A stretch of DNA of 64,000 bases, taken from contig NZ_PUGF01000018.1 of assembly GCF_002976435.1 (NCBI RefSeq), positions 52,695-116,694 on the forward strand. The letters run 5' to 3'. This DNA is from Solimicrobium silvestre. Its GTDB lineage: Bacteria > Pseudomonadota > Gammaproteobacteria > Burkholderiales > Burkholderiaceae_D. This document shows, piece after piece, positions 38,115 through 48,711 of the stretch. The notes under the pieces are model-generated. The model did no database searches. It worked only from the letters and a program-made list of their open reading frames with translations, and was not told the origin of the DNA. The position numbers and the translations under genes were made by a program. How positions within the stretch are numbered: position 1 is the stretch's first letter; each line of letters begins with the position of its first letter.

Positions 38115-39287
38115 TTAATGTTGCGGAGAAAGCCTTAAACTGCGCCAGGCGGCAAATAATACCGCACTCCAGCCGACGCAAGCCATAATACCTAAGTGTA
38201 AAAATTCTGGCCAGATATCGGTCAGACTGGCGCCGAACTGATTAACTTTCAAAAAGCCCTGCACACCCGGTGTCGTGGGCAATAACAAGCGAAACCAGTG
38301 TAAAAATTCTGGCAGGGCTTCGGCGGGCCAGGCAAAACCGGCTAAAAACACCATGGGAATACTGGTAAACAGCATGACTTGCATAGCTCTTTCCCGGTTG
38401 CTAAACCACATCCCCAGTAGTAAGCCGAGCGGTGCCAAGGTGAGAGAAAAAACCAGCAGTAACAGAAGCACGGCAGATACACTAGATGCCTCCGTCGTGC
38501 CTAGTCGCGGATAATCATTCCACCAAAATACCCAGCCAAACCAGTACAGACCCTGCAAAAATACGGGAGTAGCAAAGGCGCAAAGCACACTGACGACATC
38601 GCTGATTTTTGTCACGCCTAATTGGTTTAACACAGAACCGCGTTCGGCCAGCAGACCGATAAACAGCATCAATCCGATTAAAAAAGTCTGTTGAAGAATC
38701 ACCACCGCCACCGCCGGTACAATATAACCGCCGTAACCTTCCGTCGGGTTATACAGCGCCTGCATGGTGAGCGTAACCGGATTGCGACTCACATCAGCCT
38801 GTAATTTATGCTGCCCGGCGGCTTGCAGTTTCTTCATTTCTATGCCGGCCGACAGGGTTCCCACGCTTTCTGCAAATCCCGCCAAAACAGTTTTATTGAG
38901 TAAAAAATAAGCTCCGTCACCCAGGATCGGCAAGACAATTTTTTTGCCGCGCACCGCAGATTCGCGCATGCCTTTGGGCAGTATCAAATACCCTTGAATA
39001 TCACCTTGCCACATCGCTTGCTGAGCAACACCTTCGTCCATCACCACTTCCTGCACGTCCAGTTTTGAACTAGTTTTGGCAAACCGCACAATCTGGCGCG
39101 ACAGACTGGTTTGATCTAAATCAACAATCATGACAGGAACCTGTTGCAGCACCTGATTCTGGTAGGGCAGCGGATAAAAAAACGAATACAGAACCACCGC
39201 ACCAACCAGCAGCAATAACGCGCCTTTGTCGGCCAGCAAAGCGCTTAAACTTGACCAGTACAGACGCACTATCGCTTCCCCCAGCAA
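38115..39287 (-). CDS. ABC-2 type permease (second of a pair)
   Basis: A 390-residue inner-membrane protein of the ABC2_membrane_3 layout: one N-terminal membrane helix (about 20-38), a periplasmic domain of about 150 residues with M-I-V-D-L-D-Q-T-S-L-S-R, and five C-terminal helices. It overlaps the upstream permease gene by 19 bases. No Walker A ATPase gene lies anywhere in this operon, so the energy source is unknown. A partner in trans is possible. Confidence 0.85.
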   Translation of the reverse strand: MLGEAIVRLYWSSLSALLADKGALLLLVGAVVLYSFFYPLPYQNQVLQQVPVMIVDLDQTSLSRQIVRFAKTSSKLDVQEVVMDEGVAQQAMWQGDIQGYLILPKGMRESAVRGKKIVLPILGDGAYFLLNKTVLAGFAESVGTLSAGIEMKKLQAAGQHKLQADVSRNPVTLTMQALYNPTEGYGGYIVPAVAVVILQQTFLIGLMLFIGLLAERGSVLNQLGVTKISDVVSVLCAFATPVFLQGLYWFGWVFWWNDYPRLGTTEASSVSAVLLLLLVFSLTLAPLGLLLGMWFSNRERAMQVMLFTSIPMVFLAGFAWPAEALPEFLHWFRLLLPTTPGVQGFLKVNQFGASLTDIWPEFLHLGIMACVGWSAVLFAAWRSLRLSPQH

Positions 39288-40450
39288 TCGGCTTGCAGGA
39301 ACGCTTTACGTGTGACAAACGTGGCGACCACGAGAATGATGCTGCTTGCCAGTAACATAAAAAACAGGGTCGGCAGTATGGTCAAAACAGGAGCCGCCTG
39401 TTGCCATAAGCGGGTTTGCAAATGAATGTAGTGAGAGAACGGCAAAATGTTGGCCCAGAGCTGCGCCAGCGCTGGCATTCCCATCACCGGAAAAGCAACT
39501 CCGGCAAAGGCGAAAGCGGGAGCTGTAATAAAACCGACCGCCGATAATCCAATGCGCAAACTCCGCAGCAGACCGACTAGTAATGCGCCGAGTACGCTAT
39601 ATAAAATCAGCATGAGCCACAGTGCCGCAATGCCAATGGCTAAAGACCCAGTTGGTTGCCAGCCCCGAAACAGCAACAGGAAAATAAAAAAACCGGAACC
39701 GATCAAGCCGAGTACAACAATACCGGGTAACAGTTTTGCGCATAGGGCGGCGCACATTTGGCGAAAGGAGTTGACTTGCGTGGCCACCATCCAGTGACCC
39801 GCTGTGCCGTCGCGTAATTCCCGGCCAACCGTCCAGACGGCGGCGGTCATGGCAAAAATATGCAAGAGAGCTGGAACCAGGTTAACGGTTAAAAACTGCT
39901 CGTAATTTAAGGCGGTGTTGTAGAGCGAAATAAGCCCAGCACGCAGCGGCTCCATGTTTACTTGCGCTGCCAGTATGGATTCGCCGCGTTTATTGCGGGC
40001 GGTAATTTCTACTCCAGCTGAAAACGTGGCGACAACAGTACGAATGTCTCGCGTGACCAAACCGGAAGCGTTGGCAAATTGGGCGTTATACAACGCATGA
40101 ACCGGACGCGATTGGCCCTGTTTGATGGACTTCATCCAGTCGTCGGGTATTTCCACCACTGCAATTACCTTGGCACGTCGCAACAAGGTTTGTGCAGCCG
40201 CCGGATCGGTGACTTCGGCAATAACTGAGAGGCCCGGCGTGGCATCCAACATGCGGGTAAGTTGGCGCGATGCCGAACTATGGTCAAGATCAAGCACCGC
40301 AATCGGCAGATGAGTTGGAATGGCTTGACTAAAAATAGCCCATACCAGCCACACGGCCAAGAGCGGAACCCAACTGATCATGGCCAGATCCCACGGATTT
40401 TTCCATAGGTGCGCCAGCTCGGATTGAAGAGCGCGGGTAAACGATGTCAT
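39269..40450 (-). CDS. ABC-2 type permease (first of a pair)
   Basis: 393 residues, with the same layout as the next gene: N-terminal helix (about 22-40), periplasmic domain opening I-A-V-L-D-L-D-H-S-S-A-S-R-Q-L, and five C-terminal helices ending near 385. The two permeases are alike in plan but clearly diverged, which suggests a heterodimer. It starts 13 bases after the membrane-fusion gene. Relatives of this type occur with HlyD and TolC proteins; in YhhJ-like systems an ATPase gene lies beside them, but here none does. Confidence 0.85.
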   Translation of the reverse strand: MTSFTRALQSELAHLWKNPWDLAMISWVPLLAVWLVWAIFSQAIPTHLPIAVLDLDHSSASRQLTRMLDATPGLSVIAEVTDPAAAQTLLRRAKVIAVVEIPDDWMKSIKQGQSRPVHALYNAQFANASGLVTRDIRTVVATFSAGVEITARNKRGESILAAQVNMEPLRAGLISLYNTALNYEQFLTVNLVPALLHIFAMTAAVWTVGRELRDGTAGHWMVATQVNSFRQMCAALCAKLLPGIVVLGLIGSGFFIFLLLFRGWQPTGSLAIGIAALWLMLILYSVLGALLVGLLRSLRIGLSAVGFITAPAFAFAGVAFPVMGMPALAQLWANILPFSHYIHLQTRLWQQAAPVLTILPTLFFMLLASSIILVVATFVTRKAFLQADCWGKR

Positions 40451-40463
40451 AACTGCGATGTCA

Positions 40464-41435
40464 TTACTGGATTAACACACTCATGCCGGGGCGCAGTCCG
40501 TCGACTTTATTGACTGGATAGGCTTTAATTTCAAAGGTACGGACATCGTAACCGGCGTTGCTGCGGGTGGCACGCCAAGTTGCAAAGTCGGGTAGCACGG
40601 CATTGGTGCGCACCTTGAAGCGCGCAATTTTATTACCCAGTGCCGGAATCGTCGCATCAAACTCCTGGCCTTTGGCAAAGCGTTGCAGATAGGTTTCGCG
40701 CACATTCAATACCATCCAAGTATCACTCAGATCAACGATGGTAATTAATGGAACACCCGTTGGAGCCAACTCACCAGCGCGTATCAATACTTTGGCGACT
40801 TCACCTGCGACGGGTGCTTTTAACTGTGTTTCGGCCTGTGCTGCTTCTACTTCTGCAAGTACTCCGGCAGTTTGCCGGGCCTGAGCCGATGCCGCAGCGC
40901 GGTCTTCAATGCGTGCGCCCTGGTTCGCCATATCAGCTTGGGCGCGTGCAGCATTGGCTGCATCTTGGGATGTCTGCCACTGGGTTTGGGCTTCGTCGCG
41001 TTTTTGTTGCGACAGCAAACCTTCCTTATACAAATTATTCACGCGCTCAAAACTGACTTTGGCTAATTGTGCGGCGGCATCAGCGCGTTGCCAGTTTAGT
41101 TCAGCCATTTTGCGCTCCTCCGGCCTGGCACCATTATTGGCTTTGTCGCGTAGCGCTTCAGCGGCATCTTTTACCGCATTGGCCTGCTGTAATTTGGCAG
41201 CCACTTCCGGGCTGTCCAGACGCAATAGCACTTGGCCTATCTCTACCTGATCGCCTTCATGCACATCCAGATACGCTACTCTGGCAGGTAATTTTGGTGC
41301 AACGTCAATTTCTCTGGCTTCGATTTGCCCTTGAAATACCGGCGCAACCGGTTTGGTGGATTGAAACAGGCCAATCCCAAGTAGCGTCACGACAACTAGT
41401 CCAATGACGGCGCCAATAAAGTGGATTTTTTTCAT
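40464..41435 (-). CDS. HlyD-family membrane fusion protein
   Basis: Periplasmic adaptor joining the inner-membrane permeases to the outer-membrane channel. The 323-residue protein has an N-terminal anchor (about 5-24), a biotinyl-lipoyl-like half (A-Y-L-D-V-H-E-G-D-Q-V-E-I-G-Q-V-L), a long coiled-coil hairpin rich in Ala/Gln (about 80-195), and the returning lipoyl half (A-P-V-A-G-E-V-A-K-V-L). It overlaps the tolC-like gene by 4 bases (ATGA), so the two are translationally coupled. Confidence 0.92.
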   Translation of the reverse strand: MKKIHFIGAVIGLVVVTLLGIGLFQSTKPVAPVFQGQIEAREIDVAPKLPARVAYLDVHEGDQVEIGQVLLRLDSPEVAAKLQQANAVKDAAEALRDKANNGARPEERKMAELNWQRADAAAQLAKVSFERVNNLYKEGLLSQQKRDEAQTQWQTSQDAANAARAQADMANQGARIEDRAAASAQARQTAGVLAEVEAAQAETQLKAPVAGEVAKVLIRAGELAPTGVPLITIVDLSDTWMVLNVRETYLQRFAKGQEFDATIPALGNKIARFKVRTNAVLPDFATWRATRSNAGYDVRTFEIKAYPVNKVDGLRPGMSVLIQ

Positions 41436-42859
41436 GAATTTTCTCTGGTAATACGAATATCGGCGCGACGGGCGTATTCTGAAAAGCGCTCCGACTGACC
41501 GCTGGCTTCCAGCAAATTAGCCAGTTCCACGACAAAGTCATAACTGGCTTGGCTGCGTTCGGTCTGTACCTTGGCTAGATTGAGTTGCTCTTCAATAATC
41601 TCCAATACTGTGCCGGTGCCTTGCTTCAGGCCGACTTTGCGCAGGCGCAAGGCTTCTTTTGCCAGTGCTTCGTTTTCTGCCATCATCAGATATTGTTCGC
41701 GTGCCTGCTCCATTAAGCGGTAATTGCGCTCGATCAGAGTTTCTATATTGAGCAAAGCCTGTTCTTTTAAGGCATCGGCCTTAATCACCAACTGTTCAGC
41801 AGCGCCAACGGAAGTACGGCGGTCTATATTGTTAAACAGCGGCACCCGAACAGAGAGACCAACAATCCAGTCGGCTCGATCAACAGGAGCGACTTCATAG
41901 CGACCAAGTAGGGTTACGGTCGGTAAGTAACTAGCTTTTTCAATCGCGAGCAATTGGCTGGCTTGGTCACGCTTGGCGGCAATAATGCCCAACCCCGGAT
42001 GTTGCGCCAAAGCCGTTTGTATAAAATCGTGCAACGGCTCCAGTGCAGCGCTAATCACGAACAGCGCTGTTTGCGGCTCGACTTCAATATCGCTGGCTAG
42101 CATGTGGCGCAAAGCAACTTCGGCTATTTCAGCATCCCGCCGTGCTTTGGCGGCATTGCGCTGGGCGTCCGACAATGCAGCCTGGACTTGCAGACGTTCC
42201 AGACGCGAGATCACACCTTGCTGCTCCATGCGCATAGCGGCATGGTCATTTTCCATTACGCCAGCCACTACATCGGCACGAGTTTGTGCTGCCTGTCTGG
42301 CTAATTGCAGACCGAAATAGCGCTGGACCAAGACACTGACCAATTGTTCTTTGGTGTGATGCAGTTCCGATTCTGCCTGGCTTATAGTTGCCTTGGCTAA
42401 ATTTTGTGTGGCAGTGATTTTCCCACCGGTATATAACGGCCAGAACATACTCACATTTTTAGACACCAGACTGCCGCGCAAGGTGTAATCAAAACTATCT
42501 GGTAGCAGAGTTGTAAGCGGCGGCATCGGTAAACCTGCTAAAGGATCGTTGAGCAGATCTGTGATGGAGCTGAGATTAATGCCCAAATGCTGTTTATATT
42601 CCAGTGCAGTCACCGCCAATGAAATACGCGGATAATCAAGCGACTGGAGTGATTCAGTCAACAATTCTTTACTGCGTATCTCTGCTTTAGCAGCAACGAT
42701 ATCGCCGCCACGGGCAAATAATTGTTGTTGCGCCTGTTCAAAATTGAATGGTGTTGCGGCGATAGAATTAGTATTGATAAATATCGCTGTAAGCAAGGCC
42801 GCACTTGTTCCTTGATACAGATGTAGGCTAAAGCGGTTTAAGTGATATGCAATCCGCAT
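41432..42859 (-). CDS. TolC-family outer-membrane efflux protein
   Basis: First gene of the export operon. 475 residues with an N-terminal hydrophobic segment (about 15-35) that could be a signal sequence, then two tandem outer-membrane efflux repeats with long alpha-helical hairpins (about 40-250 and 265-465). The start has a good purine-rich site (AAGGGAA). The upstream region carries a tandem 8-base repeat, noted separately. Substrate cannot be inferred. Confidence 0.88.
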   Translation of the reverse strand: MRIAYHLNRFSLHLYQGTSAALLTAIFINTNSIAATPFNFEQAQQQLFARGGDIVAAKAEIRSKELLTESLQSLDYPRISLAVTALEYKQHLGINLSSITDLLNDPLAGLPMPPLTTLLPDSFDYTLRGSLVSKNVSMFWPLYTGGKITATQNLAKATISQAESELHHTKEQLVSVLVQRYFGLQLARQAAQTRADVVAGVMENDHAAMRMEQQGVISRLERLQVQAALSDAQRNAAKARRDAEIAEVALRHMLASDIEVEPQTALFVISAALEPLHDFIQTALAQHPGLGIIAAKRDQASQLLAIEKASYLPTVTLLGRYEVAPVDRADWIVGLSVRVPLFNNIDRRTSVGAAEQLVIKADALKEQALLNIETLIERNYRLMEQAREQYLMMAENEALAKEALRLRKVGLKQGTGTVLEIIEEQLNLAKVQTERSQASYDFVVELANLLEASGQSERFSEYARRADIRITRENS

Positions 42860-42890
42860 CCATTTCCCTTATTGAATGTTTTTTGCATTA

Positions 42891-42906
42891 TACAAATATA
42901 CAAATA
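42891..42906 (-). repeat. Tandem 8-base repeat in the export operon promoter region
   Basis: TACAAATA occurs twice in a row, 32-47 bases upstream of the tolC-like start, in an AT-rich stretch. It may be a regulator site or simply part of the promoter. No regulator gene is adjacent. Confidence 0.35.
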
Positions 42907-42967
42907 TTTTTACTAACAAAATATAAAATTTAATTTTCAAAATGCAAAGTCAAACCAATAAGACATA

Positions 42968-42998
42968 AAAAATGCGCCATTAAAAATGGCGCATTTTT
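42968..42998 (-). terminator. Intrinsic terminator downstream of rlmB
   Basis: A perfect 13-bp stem (AAAAATGCGCCAT / ATGGCGCATTTTT) with a 5-base loop, followed on the minus strand by a T-run. It ends the rnr-rlmB transcript and insulates the export operon. Confidence 0.9.
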
Positions 42999-43031
42999 CA
43001 TTTGCTGCATTACAACTTATTTACAAGTAGT

Positions 43032-43772
43032 TCACACTAGCCGTTGACGACGTGCCTCATACAAACAAATACCAGACGCTACTGACACGTTCAAACTTTC
43101 TACTGAACCAAACATTGGCACACTCACCAGAAAATCGCAGGTGTCACGCGTCAAGCGACGAATGCCCTCGCCCTCTGAACCCATCACTAAAGCGACTCCC
43201 TCGCCACCGGTAAAATCAGCCTGATACAGACTCTTTTCAGCGTCATCTGAAGTACCGACCACGTAAATATTGCGTTCTTTTAATTCACGCATGGTGCGCG
43301 CCAAATTGGTCACGGTGATGTAAGGCATCGTATCCGCAGCACCACTGGCAACTTTTGCAGCAGTAGCATTTAAACCTACAGCACGGTCTTTCGGTGCAAT
43401 CACGGCATGTGCGCCAGCGCCATCCGCCACACGTAAACACGCACCTAAGTTATGCGGATCAGTAATACCATCCAAAATCAAAATCAGTGCAGGACCTTCA
43501 ATGGCGTCCAGTAATTCATCCAAATTGCGCGCCAATGAGATTTCACCCGCTTTAGCAACCACACCTTGATGACGGCGTGTACCCACCATATTCGCCAAGC
43601 GCAATTCATCAACCGGAATCACGCGTACACCAGCGCCTTTAGCAGCACTAATTAATTCCAGCATACGTCGATCCTGACGACCGGTGTCGACATAGATTTC
43701 TTCTACGCTAGCAGCTTCGTGACGCAAGCGCGCAGTGACGGCATGGAAGCCAAATATAAATTTACTTTTCAT
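43032..43772 (-). CDS. rlmB: 23S rRNA 2'-O-ribose methyltransferase (G2251)
   Basis: SPOUT-class enzyme methylating G2251 in the peptidyl-transferase loop. The ATG at 43772 ([12 protein letters not shown]) gives 246 residues, the normal length; a longer frame would begin with a GTG inside the upstream repeat. The N-terminal substrate-binding domain (about 5-75) is followed by the SPOUT domain with [23 protein letters not shown] and the C-terminal knot [15 protein letters not shown]. It follows rnr on the same strand, the standard order. Confidence 0.95.
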   Translation of the reverse strand: MKSKFIFGFHAVTARLRHEAASVEEIYVDTGRQDRRMLELISAAKGAGVRVIPVDELRLANMVGTRRHQGVVAKAGEISLARNLDELLDAIEGPALILILDGITDPHNLGACLRVADGAGAHAVIAPKDRAVGLNATAAKVASGAADTMPYITVTNLARTMRELKERNIYVVGTSDDAEKSLYQADFTGGEGVALVMGSEGEGIRRLTRDTCDFLVSVPMFGSVESLNVSVASGICLYEARRQRLV

Positions 43773-43799
43773 TGTTATCGTTTCTATCATTTCTATTAA

Positions 43800-43898
43800 G
43801 GACTTACGCAAACTTGTTCCAGCAAGGTACACCTACGCAGACAGTACATCTGTACAACAAGGAGGGGTAACGCCGCCGGGGCGGTTTTGCATAAGTTC
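43800..43898. repeat. MITE-like element between rnr and rlmB
   Basis: About 99 bases bounded by imperfect inverted repeats of about 14 bases (12 of 14 match; left GGACTTACGCAAAC, right ending in GCATAAGTTC). It has an internal GC-rich hairpin near 43871-43884 and no coding capacity. It begins 27 bases before the rlmB start and ends 5 bases from the rnr stop. The organisation fits a small mobile repeat; whether other copies exist cannot be seen here. Confidence 0.55.
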
Positions 43899-43903
43899 TG
43901 TTT

Positions 43904-46381
43904 CTATCGCTTCTTCAAGCTACTTTTGCCAGTAACTTTTGTATTGCCTTTACTACGGCCACTGACGTTTTTTTCACGCTTAGCTACGCTAGCAGCTTTG
44001 CTGGGCCGTGCCGGCTTACCTTCAGCAGCGCCGTGACGCGCTTTGACTTTAGACGGCACGACTTCATCGTAATTTGCGGCATTAGACTTTGCCTTCACTA
44101 CAGCACCGCTGCCTGACTTAGCATTTTTTGAGGTTTTAGCACCAGGGACGGCACGAGGCGCACCGGGCTGCACCAAACACAAATCAATTTTGCGCGCATC
44201 CAGATCCACCCGAGTCACCTGCACAGTCACCCGATCAGTCAATTGATAACGCTTGCCAGTACGTTCGCCACGCAATTCATGACGTGCATCGTCATACTGG
44301 AAATAATCCGCGCCCAGATCAGTCACATGCACCAAGCCTTCAATGTATAACGAATCCAGCTGCACAAAAATACCGAATTGCGTTACACCAGAAATGGTGC
44401 CGGTAAATTCTTCGCCCAATTTATTGCGGATGTAATAGCACTTCAACCAAGCTTCCACATCACGCGAAGCTTCATCGGCGCGACGCTCATTGGCAGAGCA
44501 ATGCACGCCCAAAGCGTCCCAGATGGTTGGGTCTTTCTTTTGCTTCCCATCGGCCTTATCAACGATTTGCTGCTTGCGAGCCGCGTTTGAAATTGTGCTG
44601 TTTAATGAACCAACATCGATTCCTGTCGGCTCGTATTTTTTGCCGAGCAAAATCGCTTTAATGGCACGATGTGTGAGCAAGTCAGGGTAGCGGCGAATTG
44701 GGCTGGTGAAGTGCGCATAAGCGTCATACGACAAACCAAAGTGACCGATATTGTCTGGACTATAAACCGCTTGCTGCATAGAGCGCAGCAACATCGTTTG
44801 CAAAATCGGCGCATCTAAACGGCCTTTGATTTTTTTCATCAAATCCGCATAGTCGGAAGCCGAAGGCTTATCACCACCATTTAAATTCAAACCAAGCTGC
44901 TTAAGATAAGTACGTACCTGATTGAGCTTTTCTTTAGACGGGCTGGCATGTATCCGATACGTGCCTGGCTGCTTATGACGAATTAGCAGATCGGCAGCAC
45001 ATACATTGGCCGCCAACATGCATTCTTCAATCAATTTATGCGCATCATTACGGGTGCGCGGCAATATCTTTTCAATCTTGCCAGCTGCGTTACAGACGAT
45101 ATAGGTTTCAGTCGTTTCAAAATCAATCGCACCGCGCAATTGCCGCGCCTCTAACAGCGCATGGTAGGCTTCTTGCAAATGCAGTAAATGTGGTACTAAC
45201 GCTGCGCGCTTATGTGCTTCCGGCCCTTTGGTGTTACCCAAAATAGCGGCGACTTCAGTGTAAGTAAAACGCGCCGCAGAATGGATCACGGCAGGATAAA
45301 ACTGATAACCCTTCACTTCACCATGCGCAGTAATGACCAGATCGCACACCAAGGTTAAACGATCCACATCCGGATTTAACGAGCACAAGCCGTTAGAGAG
45401 TTTTTCCGGCAGCATAGGAATAACCCGACGCGGAAAATACACTGAAGTGCTGCGCAATATCGCATCGCCATCAATCGCGTCATTTGGCTTCACATAATGG
45501 CTGACATCGGCAATAGCGACGATCACACGGTAGCCAGCAATACGGCCGATTTTAACCGGCTCACAATACACTGCGTCATCAAAATCGCGCGCGTCTTCGC
45601 CATCGATCGTGACCATGGGAATATCACGCAGATCAACCCGATCTTGCAGATCAGCCGGTTTTACTTCACCCGGTAATTTACTGGCAGCCTTCAATGCTGC
45701 TTCGGAAAAAATATGTGGCACGCCAAATTTACGCACCGCAATTTCAATTTCCATACCGGGGTCATCCACATCGCCCAGCACTTCAACAATTTTCCCGACC
45801 GGCTGCGCATAGCGTGTCGGTTGCTCAGTCAATTGCACGCTCACGACCTGACCTGCTTTAGCTTGCCCCGGAGGTCCGGCCAACATAATATCCTGACTAA
45901 TCCGCTTGTCTTCCGGCGCAATCACCCACGCGCCATTTTCATTTAACAGGCGGCCAATAATGTGGGTGTTGGCACGGTCCAGCACTTCAACAATGCCACC
46001 CTCCAAACGCCCGCGTCGATCAGTCCCAACTACACGCACTAACACCCGATCACCATTTAAAACGCGCTGCATTTCGCGTTCAGGCAAATACACGTCGTCA
46101 CTACCGTCGTCGGGAACTAAAAAGCCATAGCCGTCGCGATGGCTACTGACTTTACCCGCGATGAAATTGTCTTTGCTTTGCACGTGATAAAACCCCTCTT
46201 TATCCAGTTTGACCTGACCGTCGCGTTCCATTGCGTTAATACGTCGCATCAAGCCGTCATGCTCATCCGGTGGAACACCGAGTGCCGCTGCAATTTGTTG
46301 GGAGTCGTGTTTAGCAGCATTGCTGCGCAAAACGCCAAGAATGTCTTCACGACTGGGAATGGAGTAGGTATGTTTGCTCAA
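43904..46381 (-). CDS. rnr: Ribonuclease R
   Basis: Processive 3'-to-5' exoribonuclease that degrades structured RNA and helps rRNA and tmRNA quality control. The 825-residue protein has an N-terminal helix-turn-helix (about 10-65), cold-shock domains (about 70-235), the catalytic RNB domain with the acidic motif D-G-E-D-A-R-D-F-D-D-A (about 262-272), an S1 domain (about 655-735) and a long Lys/Ser/Ala-rich basic tail (about 740-825) for RNA binding. It is the first gene of the rnr-rlmB unit. Confidence 0.97.
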   Translation of the reverse strand: MSKHTYSIPSREDILGVLRSNAAKHDSQQIAAALGVPPDEHDGLMRRINAMERDGQVKLDKEGFYHVQSKDNFIAGKVSSHRDGYGFLVPDDGSDDVYLPEREMQRVLNGDRVLVRVVGTDRRGRLEGGIVEVLDRANTHIIGRLLNENGAWVIAPEDKRISQDIMLAGPPGQAKAGQVVSVQLTEQPTRYAQPVGKIVEVLGDVDDPGMEIEIAVRKFGVPHIFSEAALKAASKLPGEVKPADLQDRVDLRDIPMVTIDGEDARDFDDAVYCEPVKIGRIAGYRVIVAIADVSHYVKPNDAIDGDAILRSTSVYFPRRVIPMLPEKLSNGLCSLNPDVDRLTLVCDLVITAHGEVKGYQFYPAVIHSAARFTYTEVAAILGNTKGPEAHKRAALVPHLLHLQEAYHALLEARQLRGAIDFETTETYIVCNAAGKIEKILPRTRNDAHKLIEECMLAANVCAADLLIRHKQPGTYRIHASPSKEKLNQVRTYLKQLGLNLNGGDKPSASDYADLMKKIKGRLDAPILQTMLLRSMQQAVYSPDNIGHFGLSYDAYAHFTSPIRRYPDLLTHRAIKAILLGKKYEPTGIDVGSLNSTISNAARKQQIVDKADGKQKKDPTIWDALGVHCSANERRADEASRDVEAWLKCYYIRNKLGEEFTGTISGVTQFGIFVQLDSLYIEGLVHVTDLGADYFQYDDARHELRGERTGKRYQLTDRVTVQVTRVDLDARKIDLCLVQPGAPRAVPGAKTSKNAKSGSGAVVKAKSNAANYDEVVPSKVKARHGAAEGKPARPSKAASVAKREKNVSGRSKGNTKVTGKSSLKKR

Positions 46382-46676
46382 ATGATTATTTATTCTTTAA
46401 TTGTTTGTGTGGCGGGCCAAGTTAGAGTTACCTGGCACAGCGCGATTATATTCTTTGATGATAGCTTGCAGTTTAATTCGTAAAAATTTCACTGTTATTT
46501 CTAAAAATCACTGTAATTTAACATCAGAAAGCAATTTCTTACGATGAAAAATAGAAGCAAATGTCGTGTTATTTTCCTGCTTTATTTTTCCGACTAATTT
46601 TTTGCATTATTTCTGCAATATTTTGCATTAACTTCTTTGCGATTCAGCCAAACTCTACTATAATTTCGGCTTCGTT
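46382..46676. other. Intergenic region between rnr and tRNA-Leu
   Basis: 295 bases of divergent promoter space. A TATAAT on the minus strand at 46445-46450 is a possible -10 box for rnr, without a good -35 partner. The plus-strand tRNA promoter is described separately. No gene was seen. Confidence 0.45.
46637..46664 (+). promoter_or_regulatory. Sigma-70-type promoter of tRNA-Leu
   Basis: TTGCGA at 46637-46642 and TATAAT at 46659-46664 are 16 bases apart, and the tRNA begins 12 bases after the -10 box. Confidence 0.75.
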
Positions 46677-46761
46677 GCCCACGTGGCGGAATTGGTAGAC
46701 GCGCATGGTTCAGGTCCATGTGCCTTAGGGTGTGGGGGTTCGAGTCCCTCCGTGGGCACCA
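46677..46761 (+). tRNA. tRNA-Leu(CAG)
   Basis: An 85-base class II tRNA with encoded CCA. The acceptor arm GCCCACG / CGTGGGC pairs, the anticodon loop TTCAGGT carries CAG, and the T-loop TTCGAGT is canonical. It decodes CUG. A strong promoter and terminator flank it, so it is a separate unit. Confidence 0.97.
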
Positions 46762-46773
46762 AGCATTAAGTTT

Positions 46774-46808
46774 AAAAATCCCATTAGTTCGCTAATGGGA
46801 TTTTTTTT
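46774..46808 (+). terminator. Bidirectional intrinsic terminator between tRNA-Leu and the phosphoribosyltransferase gene
   Basis: A perfect 14-bp stem with a TTCG tetraloop at 46788-46791 is followed by eight T's on the plus strand and bounded by an A-run on the other side. It serves both tRNA-Leu and the opposing gene. Confidence 0.92.
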
Positions 46809-46841
46809 GCCTTTTGCCTTCATCGCAAACTAGTGAATAGC

Positions 46842-47381
46842 CTAACCGTGATGCTTCTGCACTCGCATCAACAATTGATCAGGACGCAGGCCATCATAAT
46901 CTTCAAATGGTTGATGTATCCATGGATTACCTACCAAGTACTCAATAGCGTAATCAGGAACAATCGATGATGCGGCCTTTTGCCAAATCACTGCCGATTT
47001 AACTTCGGTCACTGCACGGAAATGCTCAGTTAAATGAGCCGTTACCGCTTGCAAGGTCACGCCAGTATCGACCAAATCATCCACCACTAAAACACGACCA
47101 GCTAAACTACCGCTGGTCATGGTGATGTGCTTTGCAATATCCAAAACACCTTGTTGCGTTCCAGATTCAGCGCGATAAGAACTTGTGGATAAAATCGCCA
47201 ATGGCACATTAAATATACGCGACAACACATCGCCAGGCCTGAGCCCGCCGCGCGCTAAACATAAAATCTGATCAAACTCCCAACCAGATTCATAAACACG
47301 CAAAGCTAATTTTTCAATCAGGCGATGATACTCATCCCACGATACCCAAAGATGCCCATCAGTTGTATCCGACAAAGACAT
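46842..47381 (-). CDS. Purine phosphoribosyltransferase (hypoxanthine/xanthine-type)
   Basis: Purine salvage enzyme predicted to join a purine base to PRPP. The ATG at 47381 has GAGG upstream and gives 179 residues; a TTG six bases earlier is in frame. The PRPP-binding motif V-L-V-V-D-D-L-V-D-T-G-V-T-L lies near residue 100. An N-terminal W-D-E-Y-H-R-L-I region is typical of the group that follows purA in Burkholderiales. Which base it uses is not decided by sequence. It is 8 bases after purA. Confidence 0.85.
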   Translation of the reverse strand: MSLSDTTDGHLWVSWDEYHRLIEKLALRVYESGWEFDQILCLARGGLRPGDVLSRIFNVPLAILSTSSYRAESGTQQGVLDIAKHITMTSGSLAGRVLVVDDLVDTGVTLQAVTAHLTEHFRAVTEVKSAVIWQKAASSIVPDYAIEYLVGNPWIHQPFEDYDGLRPDQLLMRVQKHHG

Positions 47382-47389
47382 TAACAACC

Positions 47390-48706
<1,317 letters not shown>

Positions 48707-48711
48707 TTAAC

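Noticed and set aside
43773..43832. Longer N-terminus for RlmB from a GTG at 43832
   Set aside because: The extra residues are encoded inside the repeat element and do not resemble the family, whose usual start matches the ATG at 43772.
46677..46761. tRNA-Leu as an integration site
   Set aside because: No integrase gene, no repeated tRNA end and ordinary housekeeping genes on both sides.
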